64,000 bases of DNA, taken from Arthrobacter sp. FW306-2-2C-D06B (lineage in GTDB: Bacteria > Actinomycetota > Actinomycetes > Actinomycetales > Micrococcaceae). The notes beneath the pieces were generated by a model. The model worked only from the letters and a program-made list of their open reading frames with translations. It did not search any database and was not told the origin of the DNA. Of the stretch, positions 8,109 to 16,343 are shown piece after piece. The stretch is from positions 2,108,001-2,172,000 of the forward strand of contig NZ_CP084560.1 in the NCBI RefSeq assembly GCF_021789175.1, written 5' to 3'. How positions within the stretch are numbered: the first letter of the stretch is position 1; every line of letters starts with the position of its first letter. A program made the position numbers and the translations under genes.

Positions 8109-10023
8109 ACTCGTCAGTCCGGGGAGCTGGAAGCATGTTGTTGAGACGACCAAATAATTTGCCAAAGCGCAGTATGTCTTCGTCTGTTAGTTTGTCGATG
8201 AAGGTCGGGTTGCGGCTGAGGAAGCTGGCGGGGTGGTAGTGGTCGAATCTCCCGCCCAAAAGGCGCTCGATCTGGGGCATGACGCGACCTGGATTGAGGC
8301 TGTCCAAGGAGAAACTGCCGATGCCGGATTCGTCCAAGAGTTCCAAGTACCATGTGCGGTCAAAGAGGTCTTCTACGTCTGCTTCTCGGGTGTTTGTGAA
8401 TTCGGTCAGTCGAATGATGGCTGAATGCTCGATGAGACCTCTGTTGATGATGTCGTCGATGCGCTGGTTTCCCTTTGCCGCGACGTCGATCATGGCGGCA
8501 ATGTTGAGATTGCTGCCAGTGAACAGACTGATGAACGCGGGCATTTTCTCGATCCCGCCGGCAGGGACGACGCTCCATCGGGGGTCTAGCCCCGCCGTAG
8601 GATCATCTGTTCGCGTCTTCACGGCTTCGGACATGATGGCGAGGTACATAAGATCGCTCGGGCCTTCGACGAGCAGTTGGTGTGGGCCGATGAGAAGTGT
8701 CTGTGCCAGATCAACGCCGATTGCGGCGAGCAGTGGAAACATCGTTTCTTGTCCGGCGCGTAGAACGTCGGCGGTGATCCTTGTGCCCTCGTGCTGTCGG
8801 TCCTCCACGGTCCGGCATCGTTCGATGTGGGAGGCATCGATCATGAAGGGTGAGTGTGTGGTGTAGATGACCTGGTGGTGCGGGGCCAGTTCATCTTCGA
8901 TGTATCGAAGCAGGTCGGCCTGGGCCGTTGCATGGAGGCTTAGGCCTGGCTCGTCAAGCAGGATGATCTTCGGTGTCTTGTCGCGGGCGTATTCACTGAA
9001 GGCGGCTAGGAAGGAGAAGAACCAGAGAAACCCTCGGGATCGCTGGCCGATGTCGAGGGTGACTTGGTGGCGATTGTTGAACACGCCTATCTTCAAGTAG
9101 GGATCAAAGTCGAACTGGGGCACGCTGAGGCCCTGCTGGCTCACAATGGGCTCGATCGCGGTCTTGCGCATGTCGACATCCAGAGTGATGCGAAGGTCCT
9201 GGTTCTGGCTCCAGTACTTGAAGAGTTTTCGGGTGAGGCTGTTTGCGGCTCCCTCCATGGAGGCCTTCCGCATAGTGTAGTTCTCCTCAGTGAATCGCCC
9301 GGCGTCGGCTTTGGCGACCCTGAGCAATGACAGTGCCGTGCGTTCAGAGGGAGTCAAATCCGATTCGTCGTCTAGGAGACGGTTGACGGGGATGTCATCG
9401 CCGATCGTCCCCCACTCGTCAAAATAGACAAACTTAGGGATCAGGGGCCGGAGGAAGGTTCTGACTTCCTGTTTGAAGTCCATTTCTGCTAGTTTTTCGC
9501 CGAGCGCGATGACGGCAGGCGCCTCATTTTCGCCTTGGAGCCGGTCAATAATGGCCTTCAGAGACGTTCCAGCGGCGTACTTGTTTTCATCGAGACCGGC
9601 GGCGGCCACAAAATGCTTGGCCATTGCAAGTTCATCGATTTCCACAGTCATGAACATCGTGTCGTCGTCGTAGTGACGACTGACTGTGATCGCATCACCT
9701 GTGAATGTCTTGGACCCAAATTGTCCAGCGATGGCGTCTTTGTCGTCGTCGTCCAAGGAGAAGACCGCTGTGACAGGCGACGACTTGGCGATGTTTCCAT
9801 CGGCCTCATCCTCGTTGTAGTCCCCGCGAGGATAGTCCCTGAGCGCGTCGAACCCGCGGGCGTAGCCGGAAGCGACCGGGTTGACTCGGTACAGGGCCTG
9901 GAGTGCCGCTGTCTTTCCGGATTCATTCTTCCCCACCAATGCGGTTACATCGGGTTCAAGGTCGAATTTTCCGGAATCATCGACGCTCTTGAACCTCTTA
10001 ATATGAACAGATGTAAGCCTCAT
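8089..10023 (-). CDS. OLD-family ATP-dependent nuclease-like protein (ABC-type ATPase + TOPRIM)
   Basis: This 644-residue protein has an SMC/ABC-type ATPase head: Walker A GKNESGKT (31-38), a signature-like QRSRGFLWFFSFL (328-340), Walker B KIILLDEP (353-360) and the switch His in TTHSP (391). A TOPRIM-like domain follows, with LLVEGPSD (Glu454), AMIDVA (Asp514) and EADVEDLF (548-555). This is the architecture of OLD endonucleases, several of which act in phage defence. GGGGGC lies just before the start codon. It stands alone: no UvrD-like helicase adjoins it as in Gabija. The TOPRIM Asp motif is less canonical than in the island's second OLD protein. Confidence 0.85.
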   Translation of the reverse strand: MRLTSVHIKRFKSVDDSGKFDLEPDVTALVGKNESGKTAALQALYRVNPVASGYARGFDALRDYPRGDYNEDEADGNIAKSSPVTAVFSLDDDDKDAIAGQFGSKTFTGDAITVSRHYDDDTMFMTVEIDELAMAKHFVAAAGLDENKYAAGTSLKAIIDRLQGENEAPAVIALGEKLAEMDFKQEVRTFLRPLIPKFVYFDEWGTIGDDIPVNRLLDDESDLTPSERTALSLLRVAKADAGRFTEENYTMRKASMEGAANSLTRKLFKYWSQNQDLRITLDVDMRKTAIEPIVSQQGLSVPQFDFDPYLKIGVFNNRHQVTLDIGQRSRGFLWFFSFLAAFSEYARDKTPKIILLDEPGLSLHATAQADLLRYIEDELAPHHQVIYTTHSPFMIDASHIERCRTVEDRQHEGTRITADVLRAGQETMFPLLAAIGVDLAQTLLIGPHQLLVEGPSDLMYLAIMSEAVKTRTDDPTAGLDPRWSVVPAGGIEKMPAFISLFTGSNLNIAAMIDVAAKGNQRIDDIINRGLIEHSAIIRLTEFTNTREADVEDLFDRTWYLELLDESGIGSFSLDSLNPGRVMPQIERLLGGRFDHYHPASFLSRNPTFIDKLTDEDILRFGKLFGRLNNMLPAPRTDESRVPLQ

Positions 10024-10275
10024 TGGTGCCCCCGCCTAGGTTGAACGACGAAAGTAAGTCTTGCATACCGGACCGACCTGCCGGAGGCAAGAAACGGGAC
10101 CGGCTCCGGCGCGAATGGCGAAAAGCAACGCCAGGTGACGCCGTTGTCGAATTGGGTAGGTTGTGTCCAGCATCGTCTTCGACACCAACAATGGCACGTC
10201 CTCGAGCCGGAAGCGGCTGTTCGAAGAAATCTATCGACAAGTCGAAAGTGATCGACCGCCGATGCAGGTTGGGTG

Positions 10276-10998
10276 TTAGCTCAGCGAGATCCGAAGCCGC
10301 TCCACGCCCGGCGCCCCCTCCGGCACGAGCTCCAAGAGTTGCGGGCCATTGGCCAAATGGCCGAGCATATTGGCCAGGTGGTCGCGTTCTGCGGGCTGGT
10401 ACCTGACGCCCCGAAGGTCCCCGGCACCAACGACAGCCGCGAGTGTAAGAAAGTCGGTGATGTGTCGTTCCCGGTTCGGGTCGTCCAAGATTTTCAAGGC
10501 GGCGGCCTTGCCTATCAGGCAACCGAGCAGCGTGGGTCTATTGACGCTTCCCGCCGCGGTCCCGGCGATGACGTCCACGGTTTCTCCCCGGTCAAGGGCT
10601 TGCTGGCTTGCCGGGCCTGCAATGGTGGTGCCGCCGGTGACCCCTCGGCGGCTGTTTGCCCGTTCCCCCAGATGCCGGGGGATGAGGACATCCACAATGG
10701 CCTCGCCGCGCAGCCAGCGATGCTGGTGCCCTTCGAGTGATTCGCCGGCCGATTCGAAACCGAGGCTCACGAGCAATGCAGTGAAGTCATGAAGCATCCT
10801 CGGGTACGCGCGGATGTCCAGAGCCATGTCGGCGTCTTTGGTGGGCCGGACAAGCGGGGCGCTGCGCTCAATCGCGTGGAGATAAACGGCCTGGCCGCCG
10901 ACAAGGACCCATCCGTGGGACATGGCCTTGTGGATCTCGAAGACAGCATTCCAGGCTTCCTGCTGTTCGATGAGCATTGCGGGCAGTTCAATCGGCAC
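10276..10998 (-). CDS. Nucleotidyltransferase-fold protein, likely toxin of an HTH/NTase pair
   Basis: A 240-residue protein with the nucleotidyltransferase signature GWVLVGGQAVYLHAIER (Gly-Gly at 34-35) followed by RPTKDADMALD, whose Asp55 and Asp57 fit the metal-binding D-x-D. Such proteins resemble AbiEii/MenT-type toxins. I chose the GTG at 10998: AGGAG lies 5 bases upstream and the family begins there; the frame extends upstream without sense. It overlaps the end of the HTH gene by 11 bp, a layout typical of toxin-antitoxin or antitoxin-NTase operons. Which partner is toxic is inferred. Bases 10024-10275 downstream hold no evident gene. Confidence 0.7.
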   Translation of the reverse strand: MPIELPAMLIEQQEAWNAVFEIHKAMSHGWVLVGGQAVYLHAIERSAPLVRPTKDADMALDIRAYPRMLHDFTALLVSLGFESAGESLEGHQHRWLRGEAIVDVLIPRHLGERANSRRGVTGGTTIAGPASQQALDRGETVDVIAGTAAGSVNRPTLLGCLIGKAAALKILDDPNRERHITDFLTLAAVVGAGDLRGVRYQPAERDHLANMLGHLANGPQLLELVPEGAPGVERLRISLS

Positions 10999-11668
10999 GG
11001 ATGCTCCTGATGATGTCGAGGGCGGCATTGCGTTCACGGACACCTGGCCGTTCGGCCAGATCGGCGGCCACCAACAGGCGAGGGAGTTCCTCGGGTACAT
11101 CGTCGGCGATGTGGAGGACGATGTTGGCCCGTTGGCCGATGGCCGCATTTACGAGGAACCAGTCCCGGACGAGACCGTTGAAGTCCTTGCGGCTCACGTA
11201 TGCCTCGAGCTCGGATCCGGATAGCAGCCCGGAATCCGGATGGGAGACTCCGGAAAGCCGGAGGCGCGGGTCCTCGCGCAGTTCTGAAAGGTCTGCGGGG
11301 TTGGAGTAGAACTCCTGCTTCTCGGCGCGCTTGGCCAGCAACGCGTTGAGGAGAGTCAACGGGTCCGGTGATTCCTGCAACCGCTGCAATCGTTGGTTTA
11401 GTCGGTGCCTTTCGACTGGTGACAGGTCGGGATCATCTGCCTTGTGAACCGCGTGATTGCGTGCGTGCTTGAGAAGCTGCCAGGCGCTGCGCTCGGATAA
11501 GGGCCGCCCCGAGGGTCCACCGGCCCTGTATTTGGCAGCGTCTGCTTCATCGATGATCCATTGTCCGCCGACCATCTGGGCAGGGATGCGGCCTGACCTC
11601 ACGAGAAGGCGTGCCCGGCTTTCGTTGACGTGGAGGCGTTTCGCCAGTTCTGGAACACTCAAGGCCAT
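10988..11668 (-). CDS. HTH DNA-binding protein, likely antitoxin/regulator partner of the NTase
   Basis: The 226-residue protein starts ALSVPELAKRLHVNESRARLLVRSGRIPAQMVGGQWIIDE, an excisionase/MerR-like helix-turn-helix with the wing strand seen in DNA-binding antitoxins. A helical region (residues 60-110) and a C-terminal domain of unknown fold (SHPDSGLLSGSELEAYVSRKDFNGLVRDWF) follow. The NTase gene overlaps its 3' end, so the two are translationally coupled. A palindrome sits just upstream of its start, consistent with autorepression. Similarity to AbiEi is only in arrangement. Confidence 0.65.
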   Translation of the reverse strand: MALSVPELAKRLHVNESRARLLVRSGRIPAQMVGGQWIIDEADAAKYRAGGPSGRPLSERSAWQLLKHARNHAVHKADDPDLSPVERHRLNQRLQRLQESPDPLTLLNALLAKRAEKQEFYSNPADLSELREDPRLRLSGVSHPDSGLLSGSELEAYVSRKDFNGLVRDWFLVNAAIGQRANIVLHIADDVPEELPRLLVAADLAERPGVRERNAALDIIRSIRAD

Positions 11669-11678
11669 TACGTAATTA

Positions 11679-11692
11679 TATCGGAGTCGATA
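11679..11692. promoter_or_regulatory. Candidate operator of the HTH/NTase operon
   Basis: TATCG-GAGT-CGATA is a 5-bp inverted repeat 11 bp upstream of the HTH gene's start codon in AT-rich DNA, the usual place for an autoregulatory operator or promoter. Confidence 0.4.
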
Positions 11693-11775
11693 CGAATATG
11701 TAACCCGGGTTAGTTGAACCGCAAGGCCGGTGGCTTTAGTTCCAGGAAGCGTTGATCATGACGTCATCCTGCTCG

Positions 11776-12750
11776 TTAATGTCCCGGGGAAATGAGATCG
11801 TGAACCACGGGACCGATTCCGGAGGCCGCTTTAACTGGTGTCGGCGGTATCCAACGCGTCTCATAAGCCCAGTCAATCCCCTCGGCACCACGCTGCGAAC
11901 CAATGATCCGGCCGGACTCATCACGTGCGGCGACCCGAACACGCTGGTAGTGAGCTCGACGGATGTGAGGTGGCATCCGCCAGCTGCCGGAGTCGTCAGG
12001 TCTTTCCGTTGCCTTGTGGCCACGGATTTGACGAAACGCCTGTCCGACCCGCCAGCCGAGGTTCCCGATCTGCGCGTCCCGCATATGGTGGGGTCGGGCT
12101 ACACTGGCGGGCGGAACCCAGTCCACGTCACGGTCAGAAGCGCCCAGATACAACATGAGTTGCAACGACAGAGATGTCATGAACGCCCCGACCGCCTTGT
12201 CCCCACCGAAATCCTGACGCCGTGCTGCTTCTGCGATGTAGTCGCCCAGGGTTTGTCCTGCGATCAATTCCCCGCGAGTCATGAAAATGACCGGCTGCAG
12301 GCCAGGAATGGGAAGGTCGTCCACCGAGTAAGTCCAAAGGCAAAGAATGCCCGCCGCTTCTCCGATCGGTCCGTAGGTAGTGGTGGTGCCGGTCAGGGTG
12401 ATTCCGCAGGCCACTAAACCGTTGTAGCGGTAGATATGGTTGCTGCGGGACAGGACCAGTGGATCCGGGAACGAGAAGCCAACAGCGCCATACGCTTGTT
12501 TGTCCAGCCAGTCACCGGTTATTTCGACGTTGGCGTCCGTGTCAGCAAGTGCAATGGCGAAGTCGTGGTCGACACGGAGCATGACCGGACTTTGGGCCCA
12601 CTGGTTCAGTGTGCCGTAAGCGCCCGCCGCAGCTGCCGCATCGTTCTGCAGCCGCGCCGCTGTTTCCAGCGCGCTGATGACAGCGGAAGCATCGTGGATC
12701 TTGATGCTGCGCGCAGCTTTCTGGGTGCCTTGCCGGCTTGCTTTGCCCAT
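11776..12750 (-). CDS. AcrVA2-like protein (distant relative of the anti-Cas12a protein AcrVA2)
   Basis: A 324-residue soluble protein. Its C-terminal third has WRMPPHIRRAHYQRVRVAAR followed by ETRWIPPTPV, the RPH-x-RR-x-H ... WIPP pattern I associate with the broad family containing AcrVA2 of Moraxella mobile elements, which is of almost the same length. AcrVA2 limits Cas12a production; most relatives occur in hosts without Cas12a and have no known role. No CRISPR array or cas gene is in the window. It is divergent from the DUF1016 nuclease gene and upstream, same strand, of the HTH/NTase pair. Assignment rests on motif memory, so the family is moderately sure and the function unknown. Confidence 0.5.
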   Translation of the reverse strand: MGKASRQGTQKAARSIKIHDASAVISALETAARLQNDAAAAAGAYGTLNQWAQSPVMLRVDHDFAIALADTDANVEITGDWLDKQAYGAVGFSFPDPLVLSRSNHIYRYNGLVACGITLTGTTTTYGPIGEAAGILCLWTYSVDDLPIPGLQPVIFMTRGELIAGQTLGDYIAEAARRQDFGGDKAVGAFMTSLSLQLMLYLGASDRDVDWVPPASVARPHHMRDAQIGNLGWRVGQAFRQIRGHKATERPDDSGSWRMPPHIRRAHYQRVRVAARDESGRIIGSQRGAEGIDWAYETRWIPPTPVKAASGIGPVVHDLISPGH

Positions 12751-12865
12751 GCCGAAAGCCTAGTCGGTTGATGTCTAGGTTCCCTGCGGCAGAGGCTGTG
12801 CCCGGTGATGGCCGTCAGGAAATGACGCGGCAATTAATTCTGCGTGTGACTGGCTGCAGAAACCG

Positions 12866-13801
12866 ATGCCCGTATCTCTACACATGTGTGTGGCATGCAA
12901 AGAGTGGGCTTCAAGGGGATCGGAGCCGCCTCTGGGAGGACGTATTCAGCCAGTTCCGGAGTTCCCGGAGATGAAGGGACTGTCGCGCCGCAATCTTTTC
13001 TATATGCGTGGATTCGCAGCCGCATGGCCGGATCCAATTGTGCAACAGCCTGTTGCACAATTGCCGTGGGGTCACATCACCGTCTTGTTGGACAAAGCGG
13101 AAACCTCGGCGCAACGGGCCTGGTACGCGTCGGCGGCCGTCGAATACGGCTGGTCCAGGAACGTACTCCTGAACATGATGATGAGCAAATCCATGGAACG
13201 CACCGGGGCAGCGCCGTCGAACTTTGTGCAACAGCTTGTTGCACCAGATTCGGAGCTCGCCCAACAAGTCGCCAAAGACCCTTACAACTTCGAGTTCCTT
13301 GGCCTGTCCGGTGAAGTCGCCGAACGGGACCTCGAGAATGCACTAACGAACAGAATCACCGAAACCCTGCGGGAGCTCGGGCCGGGCTTTTCCTTCGTCG
13401 GGCGGCAAGTACATTTTGACGTCGACGGTGACGACTACTACGTCGATTTGCTGTTCTTTCACATCGAACAGCTTCGGTACGTCGTCATCGAACTTAAGAC
13501 AGGTAAGTTTCAGCCGGAATGGGAGGGCAAGTTGAACTTCTATGTAGCCCTCGTCGACGACACGCTCCGCCGGGACCATCACAATGAAACAATCGGGATC
13601 CTGATTTGTGGTACGAAGAATGACCGCAGCTTCCGTTACAGCCTGGGCCGCTCCACCTCCCCCATGGCAGTCGCCGCCTACACCTACGACAAACTCCCCG
13701 TTGCAGAACGAGACGCTCTCCCGGCCGAAGACAATCTTGTCGCCGCACTCGAATGGGCCGAACCCAATGAGCACACGGACTTTGATTCGGAGGATGTCTA
13801 G
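12866..13801 (+). CDS. DUF1016 (YhcG-type) PD-(D/E)XK nuclease, 5'-truncated
   Basis: From about 12966 the protein follows the DUF1016 family: EFPEMKGLSRRNLFYMRGFAAAWPD, QPVAQLPWGHITVLLDK, GWSRNVLL, then the C-terminal nuclease domain with DDYYVDLLFFH (catalytic Asp) and YVVIELKTGKF (E-x-K). The first 35 or so residues do not match; in the neighbouring frame GDRSRLWEDVFSQF resembles the missing part, so the 5' end is frameshifted and the first 50 or so family residues are lost. YhcG-type proteins occur with mobile elements and restriction systems. Translation could restart at the ATG at 12971. Probably a decayed gene with an intact catalytic domain. Confidence 0.7.
   Translation: MPVSLHMCVACKEWASRGSEPPLGGRIQPVPEFPEMKGLSRRNLFYMRGFAAAWPDPIVQQPVAQLPWGHITVLLDKAETSAQRAWYASAAVEYGWSRNVLLNMMMSKSMERTGAAPSNFVQQLVAPDSELAQQVAKDPYNFEFLGLSGEVAERDLENALTNRITETLRELGPGFSFVGRQVHFDVDGDDYYVDLLFFHIEQLRYVVIELKTGKFQPEWEGKLNFYVALVDDTLRRDHHNETIGILICGTKNDRSFRYSLGRSTSPMAVAAYTYDKLPVAERDALPAEDNLVAALEWAEPNEHTDFDSEDV
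13036..13062. repeat. 27-bp perfect palindrome inside the DUF1016 gene
   Basis: Two 13-bp arms (AATTGTGCAACAG and its complement) flank a single C. The segment encodes IVQQPVAQL in the nuclease gene, so part of the symmetry comes from repeated Val-Gln-Gln/Val-Ala codons, but a perfect 13-bp arm is more than coding requires. Confidence 0.7.
13226..13244. repeat. Second GTGCAACA/TGTTGCAC palindrome in the same gene
   Basis: Arms GTGCAACA and TGTTGCAC around GCT repeat the half-site of the palindrome 190 bp upstream. It encodes VQQLVA. Confidence 0.65.
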
Positions 13802-13920
13802 CGAAATAGTTTCTGTCCAGGCACCCGACACCTCCGGCGTCGAAACGTAATATGCGCTGTTATCGGCGTTTCATCGGTCGTCGAATCTCGGAACCCGTCC
13901 GCATCTGACACACTTCCTGT

Positions 13921-14178
13921 ATGACACCGATGGAAATCTTGATGGAAGAAGCCCGTGCTCAAAGGACAGTACTCATAACCGCCGCTGAATCCGATGGTTC
14001 CGTAGAAACGCGCGAAATTGAGCCCTACAGTCTCCGCCCCGGCAAGCCGGGCACGGAGCCTCGTCTCTTCGGCTGGTGCATGACGCGAAACGCAATAAGG
14101 AGCTGGAGCGTTTCGAATATTCGGTTATCGGTGCCCACGGGGAACTCCTTCAGCCCTCGCTGGCCGGTCGAGTTTTAA
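13921..14178 (+). CDS. Small WYL-domain-like protein
   Basis: An 85-residue protein. The segment TVLITAAESDGSVETREIEPYSLR followed by LFGWCMTRNAIRSWSVSNI and ending FSPRWPVEF resembles a minimal WYL fold (ligand-sensing domain of many defence-island regulators) without a DNA-binding part. The start ATG at 13921 is the first in frame; no strong ribosome-binding site is seen. It lies between the DUF1016 gene and the second OLD gene. It may sense nucleotides or nucleic acid; this is inference. Confidence 0.5.
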   Translation: MTPMEILMEEARAQRTVLITAAESDGSVETREIEPYSLRPGKPGTEPRLFGWCMTRNAIRSWSVSNIRLSVPTGNSFSPRWPVEF

Positions 14179-14306
14179 GGCTAACCAACCACCTGCACTA
14201 GGCCGCGATGTTGAGCTACGTCCTTAGCTTGGATCAGGTTTTATGAAATATCGTCGGTGCCTTGTGCAAGACTTTTCGAATAATGGTGAAGGGAGGAAGC
14301 TTTGCA

Positions 14307-14498
14307 ATGGATGCAATGCGGACGCGGGTACGTCACGAGGAAGCGCCCGCGCCCAACGGCTGCAGGCGATGTGGTCATGAATCGCGCGGGCATGGTTATC
14401 AATTCTGTCGGGCCACGGGGCTGCATCCTTGGGAGCCGCCGACCGACGAGCAGCGCAAGGCCCGGATGCTAGCCCGAGCGCGACGGGTCAGTTCGTAA
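14307..14498 (+). CDS. Small phage/plasmid-type protein with CxxCG motif
   Basis: A 63-residue protein: NGCRRCGHESRGHGYQFCRATGLHPWEPPTDEQRKARMLARAR. The C-x2-CG ... H-x-W ... PTDEQRKARM pattern is common in small proteins of actinobacterial phages and integrated elements. I took the ATG at 14307, with GGGAGG 10 bases upstream; the frame is open further upstream. It ends 15 bp before the end of the convergent OLD gene. Function unknown; it supports a mobile-element origin for the segment. Confidence 0.5.
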   Translation: MDAMRTRVRHEEAPAPNGCRRCGHESRGHGYQFCRATGLHPWEPPTDEQRKARMLARARRVSS

Positions 14499-14513
14499 CG
14501 CTTTGTCTAATTG

Positions 14514-16343
14514 TCACGTCGCACGGGCTTGTAACTGTTCGAATACGGCCCGGAGATCTTCTGGGACATCATCGGGCGTAGTGAGGCTCATGGCCATTTC
14601 CATGGTTAGCTGCTGCTTTCGCATAGGGCCGGACAAGCTTTCCGTCTTGAACATGGACAGTAGTTCATCGCTGAACTTCTTCGACTTCCTCAGATCGCTG
14701 ATATGTGTTTCAGCCCACGGCGTCTTGTCAACCCGCGGCCATTTGGAGTTGGCAACTCTGACCCACTGAGCATCAGAAAAGACATCTTCAAATTCTTTGG
14801 GATTACCAATGTAAAGTGCATGCTTATTCGGATCGAGCCCCTTGGCCGCTAGGCGCTTGTCTGACATAGCGTTATTGCTGGCAGACTTGGAATCGGCATC
14901 AATGACGAAAGCAACTTCTCTGTCGTGCTCGACCAGGAACTTCGCAAAGTCAGTTGCTCCCTCATTGTTGCGGCAGGCCCACAGCGCGATCCCACATGAT
15001 TCCAAATGCCTTCCCATCGACAATCTGAATAGAACGGGGAAGGCGCCTTGCTCGGACACGCCTTCCACTCCGACGAACAACCGCTCGTGTAGGAGGACGG
15101 TGTTCCTCAGCCCGAGAGAAGCCGCGACGGATCCCAAGTGGCGACCAACATCGGATTCATCGGCAATCCGGTCGATTACTGTTCGGTGACCCTCATGTCT
15201 GACATGTACAACATCGCTGATATCGACGCCATCGATAAGGTTCATCGAGTGCGTCGCTATGACCATTTGGATATTCGGGAGTTCGCATTGCTCCCGGAAG
15301 AGTCTCATCAGGTCTCGCTGATGCGAATAATCGAGATGAGTATCGGGCTCGTCATACAGGAGAACGACATTTCCGACGCCTGGGCCCGCGAGCAAGCCAC
15401 GGGTGTATTCCCAGACCGCCAAGGCTAACCGTCGAGCTCTCCCGGCGCCCGCTTCGCCGAGCCTGACGCCTTCTCCTTCTTTGGCAGTCACGCTGACCTG
15501 CGTTGCTTTGAGACCAGAGGTGAAGCTGACATCCGGAACGATGGTTACCTGGCCGATGTCACTGCATCTGTCCATGATGTGCTGGCGAATCTGGGCAGCG
15601 TCTTTGGCAAGCTTTTCCTGTAGCTCGACTTCTAGTGCGCCGAGCTTACCCTTTAGGTCTGGTTGACCGGCGTGCGCTTCGTATGCCGCTTGCAATGCGG
15701 CTTTAATGGTCTGCTCGGCGTCGTTCTGGCCGGCTTGATCGAAGCTGAGGACCTTTGGAAGTGCTTTGATCAGGCCGGCCGAGACCGGCTCCCATTGCCA
15801 TATTTTGTCGGCAAGCCCAGCGGCCATCTCAAGGGCCGTTAGTAGCATGGGCTTGGTTTGCCCCTCCGGGATTAGTGCGAGCTCAGCGATAAGCTCCTTC
15901 AGACCATCGACTTTCAGGGTTGAGAAAGACCGAAGTCGAGAGTCAATGGGGACTTCACAAAACCTCTCGTACACGGCGGGTCCGTCGGCTTGAAAGCGTC
16001 GCCGGATTCGAACTGTTTCTGGGAGACTTAGCTCTTCTTGTTCCTCAGCATCAAGTAGAAACTGCCCTTCGACGCACGTCAGCGGGACCCTGGTGGTCTG
16101 TTGGGCTGAAGTTTTCTCACCCGTCCCGTTTTCGGTGGGCGCTGCTTCTTCTTCGGCTTCGGAGAGGTACGTTCTATCTCTGTCATTTGGAGGATAGGCG
16201 TTTAGTAAAAAACGAATAGCGTCGAGAGAAGCGGACTTTCCTGCATCGTTGTGTCCGGTCAGAAGCGTCGGAGTCCCGATTTTCAGATGTTCCAGGCTTT
16301 CGATAGAACGAAATCCTGTGATGGAAATGTGCTCAAGCCGCAC
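14514..16343 (-). CDS. OLD-family ATP-dependent endonuclease (ATPase + TOPRIM), second copy
   Basis: This 609-residue protein has Walker A GHNDAGKS (30-37), a signature-like LGEAGAGRARRLALAVWEY (295-313), Walker B VVLLYDEP (326-333) and switch His in IATHS (365). A TOPRIM domain follows with GVEGVSEQ (Glu427), AFVIDADSKS (Asp482, Asp484) and KEFEDVFS, so the metal-binding set looks complete. It resembles stand-alone OLD nucleases more than the first OLD protein of this island, and the two are only distantly alike. No helicase, reverse transcriptase or effector gene is attached. Phage defence is a reasonable inference from the family and island setting. Confidence 0.85.
   Translation of the reverse strand: MRLEHISITGFRSIESLEHLKIGTPTLLTGHNDAGKSASLDAIRFLLNAYPPNDRDRTYLSEAEEEAAPTENGTGEKTSAQQTTRVPLTCVEGQFLLDAEEQEELSLPETVRIRRRFQADGPAVYERFCEVPIDSRLRSFSTLKVDGLKELIAELALIPEGQTKPMLLTALEMAAGLADKIWQWEPVSAGLIKALPKVLSFDQAGQNDAEQTIKAALQAAYEAHAGQPDLKGKLGALEVELQEKLAKDAAQIRQHIMDRCSDIGQVTIVPDVSFTSGLKATQVSVTAKEGEGVRLGEAGAGRARRLALAVWEYTRGLLAGPGVGNVVLLYDEPDTHLDYSHQRDLMRLFREQCELPNIQMVIATHSMNLIDGVDISDVVHVRHEGHRTVIDRIADESDVGRHLGSVAASLGLRNTVLLHERLFVGVEGVSEQGAFPVLFRLSMGRHLESCGIALWACRNNEGATDFAKFLVEHDREVAFVIDADSKSASNNAMSDKRLAAKGLDPNKHALYIGNPKEFEDVFSDAQWVRVANSKWPRVDKTPWAETHISDLRKSKKFSDELLSMFKTESLSGPMRKQQLTMEMAMSLTTPDDVPEDLRAVFEQLQARAT

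Noticed and set aside
8089..16343. Gabija or PARIS system based on the OLD-type genes
   Set aside because: Gabija needs an adjacent UvrD-like helicase (GajB) and PARIS a paired AriA/AriB; neither partner is next to either OLD gene.
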